Shown here piece by piece: positions 46,496 to 58,200 of a stretch of 64,000 nt of DNA. The notes beneath the pieces are model-generated. The model did not search any database and had not been told where the DNA came from. It saw only the letters and a program-made list of their open reading frames with translations. Each line of letters starts with the position of its first letter. Positions within the stretch are counted from its first letter, which is position 1. The stretch is from Liolophura sinensis (Eukaryota > Mollusca > Polyplacophora > Chitonida > Chitonidae): positions 62,001-126,000 of the forward strand of contig NW_027017980.1 of assembly GCF_032854445.1 (NCBI RefSeq), in the 5' to 3' direction. A program made the translations under genes and the position numbers.

Positions 46496-47382
46496 CACAG
46501 AAACAAAGAAACTGTAGTCAGAATTCATTTAAGACCCCCTAAACAGTCATACAAGCTGGTCACCACTAAACAATGACCGAGTTAAAATTTAAAAATCACG
46601 ACATAATATACGGAATTTATGGCCCCAGGGTTCAAAAATTTATGCATAACACTGGTTATAGTCCAAAACTAAGCTCGGCCTGCCCATAATAAGGGTTGAG
46701 AATGCTACGGAGAGCTAGGCTTGTTTGAGTGTAAATGATCATTCACGTAACTTGATATAAATAAAGTATACCTTGCATGTTAAAGTTTCACACAAGTGAA
46801 AAGAAACCACACAATGGGTTAAAAATGTAAAAAAAGCCTTCATTTTTGATATACGCAAAAAAAAAGCAGAAAAAGCAGATTTCTCGACATCATCAAAAAA
46901 TCACAACAGCCTGCAAGATACCGCGGGATGACGTGTTAAAGTTGATCCGAGGCCTTAAGTTTCCAGGCCTTAACAGCTTGTATCACACGACTTGCTTCTG
47001 GCAAATGGCACCGGAAATTATTAGTTGCTGTTTGGAAAATCAAAAATCCGTCATCAAGATATTTCATCACTTTAAAGCTTAACACTTGTGGCTCTCACCC
47101 AAGTCGATAGCCATATTTGAATATGTATAAATGAATGATCATGGTTTAATGCAGCATAGATGTTATCCCTAATAGCCATGTCGTGGCAAACTCACATAAG
47201 TATTCACAATATATTCCTCTGAGAACAGATGATACAGGCTGGTTTCTGGAAAGTGGTACACCATCAACATTCGTTTATTATACCATTTTTGTTTATTGTA
47301 TCCGTACAAAGCCTTAAATTCTGAAAGTGTGGTGCTGGCATAAGTTCTATATTTTGTCCGTGCACTTAGCTGATTCATTTAC
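46496..47382. other. Nothing supported
   Basis: Unique AT-rich sequence. Confidence 0.45.
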
Positions 47383-47560
47383 TTAATTATATTTAGTTTT
47401 TAACGCCATATGTTTTCCCTCATGCGATGGATTCATGTTCAATGCATACAAGAGAAAGGAGTGGCCGGAGAAAACCACCGGCCTTTTGCAAGTTGGTGAC
47501 AATCTTTCCCACGCCTGATATTCGGATACTTACGCCTTAATGGTAGAAAACAAGTAACCT
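47383..47560 (-). mobile_element. SINE-like family E copy
   Basis: tagtttttaacgccatatg (tail), gtggccggagaaaaccaccg and gccttttgcaagttggtg (core). Confidence 0.48.
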
Positions 47561-47899
47561 TCAACAAATGTTTGACTGCACAAGTGGTCACACAAGCGTA
47601 GTTCACTGGTTATTGTCACCACGACCCATCAAAAAGTGAGAGGAGGGTAAATGTAAAAATTCCTTATCAAAGGCCGCATTTAAACCCACACCTCGTGTGC
47701 CATAGCAATTAAAAAGGCTGGTGTTTTAGCAACTCTGTCCCAGCCTGCTCCTGCGTGGCTAATTTACAATGCGTGCTATTGATTCTCACCACCAATTAAC
47801 ATACTGCACACCTTTTTTTTCAACTCTTTTCTCAGCAAAACTACGGCGTCTAACCAACCTGAACTCTCAATCCACACAAAACCAACCACGCATTAGCGA

Positions 47900-48033
47900 T
47901 GTATTTATTTATTTACTAGATTGGTGTTTTACGCGGTACTCAAGAATATTTCACTTATACGACGGCATTGGTGAGAAGCACCTGCGTCATTGCACTGTGG
48001 TGGCATGCTAACCACCTCGGCCACGTAGGCCCC
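47900..48033 (-). mobile_element. SINE family A with large core deletion
   Basis: The tail through acttatacgacgg jumps to cattggtgagaagcacctgc and the head end cggccacgtaggcccc. About half the element is missing, at a different breakpoint from the 19.5-kb copy. Confidence 0.68.
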
Positions 48034-48649
48034 TATCAGCGATGTACTATACACGGCTTTAAATCGGTATGGTGACCGCAGTGCAAATGCGCTTTTCCGC
48101 AGCTATGAAATAAGCTGGTGATATGTTTCTAAATACGAGGCGGTGTTAATGGGTTGACAAAAGCGCTCTGCGTGCTGTTAAAGCCTGTGGAGACTGTGTC
48201 AGTACATATACCAACTTAAGGATTGAGCCTTTTTGCAGCCTAAATTTAGGGTTGACCACAGTAACTTCGTTGACACGGCGACCTGAAACACTCTTAAAAG
48301 CCATGCTTCTTGATCCTATCTATAAGCGGTTCTCTTCTTGCTGACGTTCACAAATCTCTACTTTCCATCTCAAATTTAATTGGTTGATCTATATTTACGT
48401 GAAGAAAGTATATTAAAGGCAACATAATGGAATATGTACTTGATCAGATTCACTCTGCATTTCTCTCATTCGACCTTTACAACATACAGCTTTTTTGAAA
48501 CTTGTAACTAAATCTTAGGAATCCTATGGAATTTATCAGCGTATAATTAAGCCTTGAGATGTTTCTCCAACCACAAAAGTGCAGACAATCTGACGGTCAA
48601 CAACACTTTTTTCTGTATATTTGAAGTGAGGAGTGAGAATAAAGGTCTA
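48034..48649. other. Nothing supported
   Basis: Unique sequence between a SINE and a family-D repeat. Confidence 0.45.
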
Positions 48650-48768
48650 ACTGAGGTAAACTGACAAGAGACTGTATTTCACTCGATACGTGTGACCATT
48701 TGTCAGCTATCACGGTGTGATTCCTCCTCTGGTTTTACTCTCTATGTTGTACGTCTAGAATTATATAG
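48650..48768 (-). repeat. Family D repeat, inverted
   Basis: Inverted core: cgtgtgaccatttgtcagct then ctctggttttactctctatg. Confidence 0.55.
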
Positions 48769-48795
48769 TTAACACAGTCACGGAGTGGTCATTTT

Positions 48796-48927
48796 CCCCC
48801 AACCATAGGTCTGCCAGCAACCTGCGGATGGTCGTTTTTTCCCACCGCAATGCTGGGCACCGTCGTATAAGTGAAATATTCTTGAGTACGGCATGAAACA
48901 CCAATCAAATCAAATCAAATCAAATCC
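48796..48927 (+). mobile_element. SINE family A, 5'-truncated, with (CAAAT)n tail
   Basis: gccagcaacctgcggatggt to gtacggcatgaaacacc, ending in four CAAAT units, a tail variant. Confidence 0.65.
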
Positions 48928-50280
48928 TCCAAACAGAACATTATGTGTTACCGACATTTATTTGTTTATCTGCTCGCATGTCCATCAAATTTACGGAAAA
49001 AAGCAAAACAATGATTTGGATGAGATTCTGATTCCAGTTCAGCCTCGGATCAGACATCACTGCATTGTGTTTTAGTGGAACTCAAATCTGAATCCGCAAC
49101 CGGAATTTGTCTAAACGATTTTTTAAGATTTGAAAGATGCAAAGGCTTAAGTTTTCCTTCATCTTGTACTAGTACCTAGCAGAGTATTGTCTCTCTGTTG
49201 GAACGATCATACGATAACGGGTAGAAGCGCAGGTACGGGGAAATTTACTTGTTGCTCTCCTAGAGTGCCATCTGGTTTCAGATGGATTTGAATTTAAGGT
49301 GTGTCTGAGAAAACACAATCATCTAAAATTTCTAAAGTACATATTGCTTGGAAGCAGTTGTCCCAACGATCTCCTTCACGGAGACATCATTGGTAAACTA
49401 ACATTGCAGAAGCTCCCCCTGTGGTAAAATATTCTTCAAGAAGAGTTACAACCTGTTATTGTGATTCATATTCAAATGGATTCTTTGTGGAACCTTTAAT
49501 ATCGAATGGTCCACTTGGCAAAACATAAAAACATATTTTTTCAAGGGTTTGATTGCAATCTTTATTTTACATCTGTTGTCAATTTATAGTTTTAGTGATG
49601 CAGGACACTGGAGAGTGGCCTGATACAACCATTGCCCATTTTCCAGATACCTGACAAATTTCCTTAAAATGTAGGCAAACCATTATTTTACAAAATGGTA
49701 AAACGTCAACGAAACTTAATTATTCGCTGGCTATAGAATTGTGTGGATTGCAGACATGTGTCAGGTGTCCAAATCTGCAGCAGAAAGCTTGTCTTGGTAA
49801 AAACTCAACTTGGTGAAATAATCACTGATTGCTGCTTTTTTTTTCACTTGTACGATATTGCGCCAGTATGTTCTAGGTGGGGGAAACTCCTTATTGAAAA
49901 CTACCCACCTTTGGCCTTATACTGGCCGTCGTTTATCAGTGTTACATGTCATCTTAATGGTGACATATACGCATATGCAAAATGACCGCTAATTCGTGAG
50001 TTGTTTACATCACAATTTTGCACAATGTCAACACAAAGGAGTAAAGCAAAGGATAACATTGTCTAAAAGTGCGAGTATCAGGCAGAAGGCATTCGGCATG
50101 TCTCTGACACCGGCTAGTTATTTCAATGCTGTTCACTATGATTTACCATTGTCTTCGTGCCGGACATGGAAATATTACATATATATGATCTCTGAAATTC
50201 TTCACAAACCTTATAACAAAGTTTTACATTAGTTTGCTTTGTGTCAAAATTATGATTTAAGTCAAAATCTAATTTGCGCA
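48928..50280. other. Nothing supported
   Basis: The 80-codon frame at 49743 has no ATG start or splice pair. Confidence 0.42.
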
Positions 50281-50553
50281 TAGGGGCCTCCATGGCTCAG
50301 TTGGTTAGCGCGCTATCGCAGCGTAATAACCCAGAAGCCTATCACCAATGCAGTCTATGTGAATTCAAGTCCAGCTCATGCTGGCTTCCTCTCCAGCCGT
50401 ATCTGTGAAAGTCTGCCGGCAACCTGCGGATGGTCGTGGGTTTTCCCGGGCTGTGCCCTGTTTGCTCCCGCTTAAATGCTGGCCGCCGTCGTATAAGTAA
50501 AATATTCTTGAGTACGGCGTAAAACACCAATCAAATAAACAAATAAATAATTT
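50281..50553 (+). mobile_element. SINE family A, full-length reference copy
   Basis: The head, ggcctccatggctcagttgg ttagcgcgct, has a clear A box. The B-box position reads gaattcaagtccagc (weak). The body contains gcaacctgcggatggtcgtg, and the tail gtataagtaaaatattcttg then gagtacggcgtaaaacacc ends in an ataa-rich run. This is the best copy for anchoring the others. Known mollusc and metazoan tRNA-SINE families look similar, but the family name cannot be fixed without a library. Confidence 0.8.
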
Positions 50554-51300
50554 GTGCAGAAATGGCAAATTAAAAAACACTCCCCCTACGTACTGCGCTA
50601 TTTCCAAAACACGTAAATCAATCGTGTTAAAATTGGTTCACATCAGTTCATGGTTAAAGAATATTCTTTCAAATCAAACACAATATTTTTTTTTGATGTA
50701 AACATTAAGGATGTCGTTGCCAAAGAGATTCGAAGTTCGAAGCTACAAGTCCAGTTCAAATTATGTTCTAGGGCGTAGCTTACTTCGCCCCTAAATCAGG
50801 ATTTGGCGGAGTCTAAAACTGCATCAATTTGACGTAACTGAACATTGGGTATTTTCAGTTGGCTATATCTTTCATAGCGATACTAAAAAGGCTTCATAAT
50901 TACAAACACATTTACATTCATATGTTAGATGTCTTAAAATTATAAAAATAAAAAATGTAGAAAAATATTATTTCTAACCTATTCGAGGCATTAGCTATGG
51001 GCTAAACGCCTCGGCTTACCTCCTCAACCCCGTTTTACAAAGTTGTAACAATAATGATAATAACTACAATAATCATAATGGAATGGAAGGTACCCGTTAT
51101 GTTAAGATAAACGCCATAACTAGCAAGGCATGCCAAGTAATTTATCAAGGGAACAATACAATGAAAAAAAAGTCATTTAACTGAAATCAAATGCAATGTG
51201 GCGGTTTTGGAGCCCATGAAGCTGATCATCACACGTCCACCATTCAAAAAGTCTTTTAGTTAGAGAGGTAGACGAAATGACGTTTGAATAAAAAAAATTA
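50554..51300. other. Nothing supported; would be intron of the 51.3-kb transcript
   Basis: AT-rich. No acceptor plus open frame was found here on the minus strand. Confidence 0.4.
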
Positions 51301-51306
51301 ACTTAC

Positions 51307-51485
51307 ATGAAGCTCTTTTCCTTTGAATTTCGGGCGGTTGAAGCCGGTATTTTTCACCTTCCAAGTCCTGTCGCTTATCCTCTCGAGTTAATGTTTGTCC
51401 CTCTACCCCTATTTGCTCTCCCTGATCAGATCCCAGTGGCCTACAACGAAATGAACTGCCTTTTCTGTACTAAGTACCTTCCCCT
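51307..51485 (-). other. Possible untranslated first exon
   Basis: Seen: a minus-strand donor, GCTTCAT|GTAAGT, at 51306-51301, with no ATG in the preceding 170 nt except one straddling the donor. It lies immediately downstream (minus sense) of a CpG-rich block. Inference: a 5' UTR exon of a minus-strand gene whose coding exons are not identified. Confidence 0.25.
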
Positions 51486-51830
51486 GTGACGTCAGAAAAT
51501 CACGAGCGTTTTGAGCCAATGGTGAAGGGGCTGTGCGCGTGACGCGCGAGGGTTCCTGCTGCTATTGAAGCTGTCCGATGCCGTATGATTTGCCTCGAAT
51601 TGGTTGTTGGAACATTCGATACTTCATCAAGAGGCTATTGTACAGACTCCGAGGTATCATCACTTACGCCCCCGACGCACGGAAAACTTCCAAGTAAACT
51701 CGATGTGTCCAAACAAATAAACTAATCGCTATGGCAAATTCCCCAAAACAGACGGACTAAAATGACGCTGCGTCCCGGCCTGCTGGTGGTCGCCCGATAA
51801 ATCGAGTGTATTTATAACTGCCTGAGCAGC
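51485..51830 (-). promoter_or_regulatory. CpG-rich promoter-like block
   Basis: Seen: this block is much richer in CpG than the surrounding AT-rich DNA (gtgcgcgtgacgcgcgag, ccccgacgcacgg). It holds a CRE-like TGACGTCA at about 51487 and two CCAAT/ATTGG boxes near 51518 and 51599. The neighbouring minus-strand donor at 51301-51306 suggests a minus-strand transcript. No TATA box is evident. Confidence 0.28.
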
Positions 51831-53725
51831 GATGCAAGGGTTTCATACAGCGCACATTATCGATTGGGTTTTTCAGGAAATTGTCGGTATGATATACACC
51901 GTTAGCCAGCCATACAAGTCTTTCATAAGATACAAATATCGCGAACTATCGTTTATTCGTCAAGGTGCAGTCGAAATTGCTTTTGGATGTTTTGGAGAGA
52001 AAAAAAAAACAATGTTTGTTTCGTGCATAAACAAATTTACATAGTATACAAAAATACCATATTTAATGTCCCGTTTGAAACCGATTTGCACTTTTTCAAA
52101 AAGAGGAGTTACTCAATTTGTAGTCAACATGAAACACCCATATCGTTTACAAAGGCAGCACAAATCATTTGAGATAACTAGTGCATCAGAAACACTAGCC
52201 AGCTCCACTAACAGTAGAGACCTGGTGTGTACTGGAAATGGCAAACGTGCCCACAATATTCTACCGGAGATCAACATTTCCGGTAATAAAAAGACCTCCT
52301 ATTTATGAACAAGGACTTAACAGTCGAGAGAAAACCAAGTAGAACCACGGTAGACCAATTCCGAAGACGATCACCAAGTGAGGGCTGTGTTTTCTGTACA
52401 GAACGAATACCACAATAATGGTAGTAAGTACCTATATTTCAAGAGCTCTGGTACTAACTATATGCGCTATAAAAACAGGTCCTCAGTAATGGAAGAGGAT
52501 TTTATAGTAAAAGGGGTACTTGAGTACTAGTACTGGAGTACTTGTCCATTAAATAGTGGAATGTTCGTGATAGGAGAGTCTCTGGGAATACCGTCTTACA
52601 GATTGATCCATGCATGGTTAAGGCCAAATTTTAACATGAAGATGAACAACTGAGGTTTAACCACAGACTGACAATATTTCAGCCATTTCGTGGTGAGCTT
52701 ACCATACAGGCAAATGTAAAATCTGGACCCGCCAATCAAAATCAGGTTAATTCTCCATGTATTTACACCACCCTCGTGTATTGATGCGTCTATAGAGGGA
52801 GGTATGAAAGCCAAAATCTAATGACCTACTGTGTCTGCATGAGTGAAGTGAGATGTTTAAAAGTCGAAGAGCTGCAAATGATAACAATGCGGCAATACTG
52901 TAAAGAAACAAGTGATAGTAAGAGACAGTGATGGTAAAATTAGCGTATGTACAGACGACGAATGACAAGTTAATAGACAAAAATTAGCTGTGCTAATTGA
53001 AAGCGTGATTCAGTCGTCAAATGAATGTTGACACAATATGTTAGCATAAAAATCATCATTACTTTCTGGAAACTGCATGAATGTTATTGTGTCAAATCGA
53101 TGGCGTTTGTATCACGCAGGTTGCGACGCCAGCTTTACTCGCAGACTTCACACGGGGGTGATATATACGCACTCATCAAAGGATGCTTTTTACCTCTCCC
53201 TTTGTGCAATGCCGAGTTACCGAAGCAACAGCTAAACAGCCCTAAACGATCATCAATGTTATGTCCATTTGAATGTTTAAGTCAGTGATCTACTTACCGT
53301 AACTTATAGGTTCTGTGATTCAATTTTGTATCGTAGGCTTACTGGGTAACTCAGTATATCAGTTTGGGTTTAGACAACAACAAACTGCTATGTTACTTGG
53401 CTGAAAAGGTCATTGGTCTACTCCTATTAAGCTTAAGTCCCCCCCCCCCACCCATTAACCTGTCATATAAGTGAGCGATATTTGAGTAAAGTGTTAAATA
53501 CCAAAAGAAAAAAAAATAATAATAGAAAGATAAATAAATAAATACATAAGTGTCTCCTAGAATTAAGTCTTGAAGGAAACAGACTCGACGCTAATTGGCT
53601 GACAGCGGAGATAGGGTTTACTGGGTTAAATAGTACAACCTTGGCAGCGCTTAAATAAATCTACCACACCTAAAATTCAGCTTAGGCAAGGCTATAGATT
53701 ATAGTTTACTATAGATACGAACGCC
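51831..53725. other. Nothing supported
   Basis: Unique sequence. A C10 run at about 53440 is the only low-complexity tract. Confidence 0.42.
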
Positions 53726-54007
53726 ATGCTGGTGGACAGGACAAGTGGTTCAGGACAAACGGCGATTTACCGTCAAGAAGGCCGTATACGAATAATGGGA
53801 AAAAGTACAGCTTCGGCCCAACTTGTTATAGGCAGGAAAGATTTAAAATTCGAACATGAAAGAGTCGTTCAAATGTATGGCTTTCATAATGTTATATTAG
53901 AGTTATTAGGTACAAAAGTTGTTATTAATAGATCAAACCCAACACGACAACAACTTAATTCTCCTCCATTGATCAGGCTGAACTGCGGCTTTTCCCTATC
54001 TCAATAA
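53726..54007 (+). CDS. Small hypothetical ORF with overlapping AATAAA
   Basis: Seen: ATG at 53726 in a gccATGc context, 93 codons to TAA at 54005-54007. An AATAAA (54003-54008) overlaps the stop. The middle part is protein-like (TASAQLVIGRKDLKFEHE, then RVVQMYGFHNVILELLGTK). There is no signal peptide, membrane helix or familiar motif. A single-exon mini-gene, part of an unrecognised repeat, or a chance frame are all possible. Confidence 0.2.
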   Translation: MLVDRTSGSGQTAIYRQEGRIRIMGKSTASAQLVIGRKDLKFEHERVVQMYGFHNVILELLGTKVVINRSNPTRQQLNSPPLIRLNCGFSLSQ

Positions 54008-55050
54008 ACTTTACATCGCCACCGACCATTGACAACATCGGCCATTGAAGCTGTCGCATCGAGACCTTGTCGACCTTTTCCGTCCAAGTGATACATTAAA
54101 AGGTTTCAGTGAACAATAGGAATACGGCTGCCGCTGTTTTGTTTGCAAAGCCAACTGTATTATTAGATACTATTAGATTACACCGTTAATCAGACACGTG
54201 TTTTGTCCGGTACACGCCTGTGCGCTAGAAGAGGCAACGAGAATCGGATTGTACTATAGCAGTATCACAGAAAAACACTAATCCAGGCTCCTTAACACAT
54301 AGCTGTCGGATTACAAGATGTCCATCTCGTCAATAGCTTTCAGCGCAGCCTCCAAGATCATGTCTTGTTAACAGGTAACCCTCTTTACCTGTCTACTAGA
54401 GTTAAACAAATACGATTATTTTACCGGTGGAAACGTCGATGTGGAAGGCCTAAGGAATGAGTGCGAAAATGTACACTAATACTTGGCTTATATGTTCATG
54501 AGTTATATAAAACAAACAGATTTAATAAACAATAAACATTTTCCACGATAATAGTTGTAGTAGCCATATCAACGCATCTAACTTTATCAACTTAAATGCC
54601 ATAAAAAAGGCTACAAACATATGCCTCGTCAAGGGGAGCGAACTAAAACCATATGCTGCAATAAAGATAGCAATCTACAGACATATTTAGTGCATATTAA
54701 TTAGGACAAACTACAGGTATTTAGCCCTCATGTAATAGAACGAACGTCAGGCATATGCCTTACTAAATAGCCCAAGTGAACGAACTACATGAACATGTCT
54801 CATTAGGTAGGGCAAACTGCACATATATGAGATAGAGCCAACTGTAGGCATATATTTTCCAGAGGCTATCTAAAATTTAATTATATTCAACAGATTTTTT
54901 TAAATGTTTAGACAATATCTATTTGTTGTTGTCGTTGCTTTTGAAGTTCGGATAAAGGGGTAATGGTAATAGAAGCCATTTCGTGAATGTCTGCTATTCT
55001 GTGGAACCGAACCAAAAATATAACGTCGATTATGCATTCTTCGTTCGCCA
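54008..55050. other. Nothing supported in the first 950 bases; CpG richer from 54980
   Basis: The CpG-richer end merges with the low-stop frame described at 55051-56136. Confidence 0.35.
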
Positions 55051-56136
55051 TCATTTCGGTGTATCCCAATGGCGACGGCACTGGAGTAGTCTCTCTTGTG
55101 CCCGAAAAGTTGCATTCTGGGAAGCAGATTTTCTAATGATAGCGAACGTAGCATCGGCATTTACCGAGGACGTTAATGTTTTAGTCGGATTCCCTGTGCC
55201 CGGGTCAATACGGATCGTGTTTTCGGGGCTAAGCCGAGACGGGATATGCATGAAGATTTGTACGCGCGATTGCTAAGAACTGAGGCGGACGAATATACTA
55301 TAATCTCCGCGCGAAACGATTGAGAGATCGAAATTAAACCAGCCGAGGTCCCTGTGGTTAAGAGTAAAAAAAGTCGCCACAGAGGCATCGACACACGAAA
55401 CCAACAAACTATTCAACAAGTTAATGCTATTCTGGGACGGGAACGAGGGAGAATACAAAACAGTCGAGGATCTATCACACTTGATTGACCACCCACGCTG
55501 TATGTCTATCTCACATCTCTAAGAAAATGTTTTAAAACATTCATTTATAACCCGAGTAAATCCTAATCCAGGACAAACTTAATCCTCTTCCACTGAGCCC
55601 GTGGCTGACATTTCAGCATGAGTTTGATGCAATTCGTCCGAGAATTGGGTCGCATTGGCGCTATTCATTTCCCCGAGGAAAGAGACTTCACCACTGGGAG
55701 AACCAAAAGCTAAAATTGTTAATCGGGGCCTGGAAGTTTTGGCTGCCTGGCTGGTTGATGTCTGAACGGCGTTCTTTTGTGGTATCACCCTTTCGTGGTG
55801 TTGCCTTTTCGCATTTATATCCAAAAGAATAGTCGAAAGTATGTAAAGGAAAGTTTCAACAGTATGATTTCTGTGATAGGCTAGCAAGATAACAAATGGT
55901 TTAGGACCACACAGCCTGTTTTGTCACTCTCGAACAATGTAATGTTGCATAACGCTAAATATTATATTAACCTTCGCTTGTTTGGTCATAAATGGGTTAC
56001 TACTATAGCTTATATTGAATCTTTCTTTGCTTGGAAATCCGGGAAAAGGTACTTGTAGTCGCATACGCGGAATTTTTCCACCGGATAAAAGACAGATAAG
56101 ATATTCTCCCCAGCACTGATACGCCCTAAAACACAT
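55051..56136 (-). pseudogene. Low-stop decayed reading frame, origin unknown
   Basis: Seen: one minus-strand frame across 361 codons carries only about five stops (TGA near 55925, TAA near 55579, two TAG at about 55525 and 55275, TGA at 55051). Roughly twenty would be expected at this base composition. Open pieces include a polar tail (LTILAFGSPSGEVSFLGEM, then NSANATQFSDELH, ending SVEED) and a stretch LGWFNFDLSIVSRGDYSI. The lower half (54980-55450) is richer in CpG than its surroundings. It may be an old gene fragment or retroelement frame. No family is recognised, and other frames here also have 70-100-codon openings, so over-interpretation is a risk. Confidence 0.25.
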
Positions 56137-56336
56137 TTGCTATCACAAGAAATATCTTAATACTTACACAGCTTGTTTTAAACCATTAACCTTTATTAAT
56201 TTTATGCTATAGTGAAATATTTGATCTCCTTCTTTAAGGGAAACACAAGACGAACGTAGGATATATTTCCCTGCTGCCATAGTAACCTACTGTATGTACA
56301 AGCGCTCTGCTCAATTTCCTCCCACTATAAAACGGG

Positions 56337-56615
56337 TCACACCTAAGACCTTCAAAGAGGAAGTTGTAGCTTCCTTGCTTGGCGTTCAGCATGAAGGGGA
56401 CAGTGCAACGACTGGTTGACCCGTTTAAGTATATTAGCTTCGGAGAGACGACTCACCTGCCTTCGGTAAGTCGTCTCAGTGAAGCAGCACTATATAAAAG
56501 AGCGGTGGAAATTCGTCCTGCAACAAGGAGGCGCATTACATGCACTCTTAGGACTCCTTCGTCGTCATATTACTGAAAAATTGTTAAGTACGACTTTACA
56601 ACCTAAGCACTCACT
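56337..56615 (+). mobile_element. SINE family B, 5'-truncated
   Basis: It lacks the tRNA head. It carries the body (ttggcgttcagcatgaaggg, ctgccttcggtaagtcgtct) and the tail (cgtcatattactgaaaaatt). A family-A tail follows directly at 56613. Confidence 0.6.
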
Positions 56616-56684
56616 CCTCCCACCATAATGCTGGTGTATAAGTGAAATATAAGAACAGCGTAAAACATCAATGAAATAAATAAG
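56613..56684 (+). mobile_element. SINE family A, tail only
   Basis: cctcccaccataatgctggt to cagcgtaaaacatcaatg, joined to the end of a family-B copy. Confidence 0.55.
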
Positions 56685-57297
56685 TATGTATATAGCTGGA
56701 TACATACAAAGCAACTTTTTTTGAAGATGACACTTGTTATTTCGCCTCAAGGAGCAAGTATGTCAACAGTTTACAAATGTGTCATACTCAATATTCTAGA
56801 CGTTAAATGCGAATAAAACTGAACGAGAAATGCCTGCAGTTTCACGGCTTCCAGTTTCACGAATGTCTTTTAGTTGCTGCTTCAGAACAGAACACATTGC
56901 GACATGACAATATTTATAACAGTCGTTCAGCACGATGGGATATTAAGATATGCAGTTCGTTTTCGGGAATCATGGACGGTTCAAGAGCATGTAATCCTCT
57001 TATCCTCTTGACTAACCCTCTTGGTTAGTGTGGGTCAAGTTTACTACATTCCAGGTATCACGGAATCACAAATTGGTGCAAATTACAAATTTTTAGCTTT
57101 CATGGTTTTCGATGCACAGGCCACTGAAATTAAGTAACTTCGAAATCCTAAAATTAGTTTTTAACCATGTCTAAAAACTGTACAAACACAGACAAAACAC
57201 AAAGCAGATTTGAAGTTAGTGGCGCCTAATACACCGGAAAACATACAAAAATCAAAGCCTTGTATCTTTGACAAGCAGATTAAGCAAAGTAACCAAA
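56685..57297. other. Nothing supported
   Basis: Unique sequence before the C-rich tract. Confidence 0.45.
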
Positions 57298-57346
57298 ACC
57301 CCCACCCCACCCCTACCCCTCCACGCCCCATCCCCCATTTTCCAAC
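57298..57346. repeat. C-rich tract
   Basis: ccccaccccacccctacccc and following C4-C5 runs, just before the 45-bp minisatellite. Minus-strand G-quadruplex potential. Confidence 0.75.
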
Positions 57347-57374
57347 TTTGATACAATGATTAAATTATCTGTTG

Positions 57375-57515
57375 TCTCTTCCATTGTGTAACTTTGACAC
57401 ACCAGTCAAATGATTGATATCCCTAGCCTCTTGTAACTTTGACACACCAGTCAAATGATTGATATCCCTAGCCTCTTGTAACTTTGACACACTGAGCAAA
57501 TGATTTGACCTCCCT
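57375..57515. repeat. Minisatellite, 45-bp units
   Basis: gtaactttgacacaccagtc then aaatgattgatatccc, tandem; the first two units are almost identical and the third is diverged. Confidence 0.85.
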
Positions 57516-57869
57516 TCCCACACTCCAACACTCCCCACACTCCGCGACCCTCTCTTTAAAAACATAATGATAGACTTTAATGATGCTGTCAGGATATTTC
57601 TTTTTTGGCCCTCTTTTAGGCAAACACTAGACACTACATGCTAAGGATTTTTCCTTCTGGCAGAGTAAAAAAAAAACATTCAAAGTGAATAGATACAACG
57701 GATGTGACAACGTTTGTTTAGTTTTCATGGGAAAGCATGGCAACAGCCTGTCCGTGCGTCATAGAAATTACCACTCAGTGTTCTAGAAACGAGAGAGTGG
57801 GAGAAGAAATGTGATCTGTCTGTAAGCATTTGAGACAGACTGAATGATCTGTTTTGACCGACTCTATCT

Positions 57870-58200
57870 TTTCACGTTGACAAACTGAGTGAATGACTTT
57901 GGCTTCCTTTCCATCTTTCAACTTTCACTTTATGAGTGAATGATTTTGGCCAGGTTTTCAGCTTGTAACTTTGACACACTAAGTGAATGATTTTGGTCTG
58001 GCTTCTATCTTGCAACTGGGTGAATGATTTTGATCTAGCTTCCATCTTGTGATTTTGATACACTGAAAGCATGACTTTATTCTCTCTTCCATCTTGTAAC
58101 TTTGCACATGGGGCGAATGGTTTTATTCTGGCTAACATCTTGTAACTTTGTCACACTAAATGCATGAATTTGATCTGGCTTCCATCTTGTAACACTGTTG
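57870..58200. repeat. Minisatellite, ~45-bp units, related to the 57.4-kb array
   Basis: About seven diverged units of cttccatcttgtaactttga then cacactgagtgaatgatttt. It shares taactttgacacac with the 57.4-kb array, so the two are probably one array split by 350 bp of other sequence. Confidence 0.8.

Noticed and set aside
50281-50400. tRNA gene
   Set aside because: The A box is good but the B box is degenerate and no cloverleaf or acceptor stem forms. It is the head of a SINE. The same applies to the heads at 1.67, 8.1, 9.8, 12.6 and 27.5 kb.
53299-53400. Minus-strand exon before a consensus GTAAGT donor
   Set aside because: All three frames close between the nearest acceptor and the donor.
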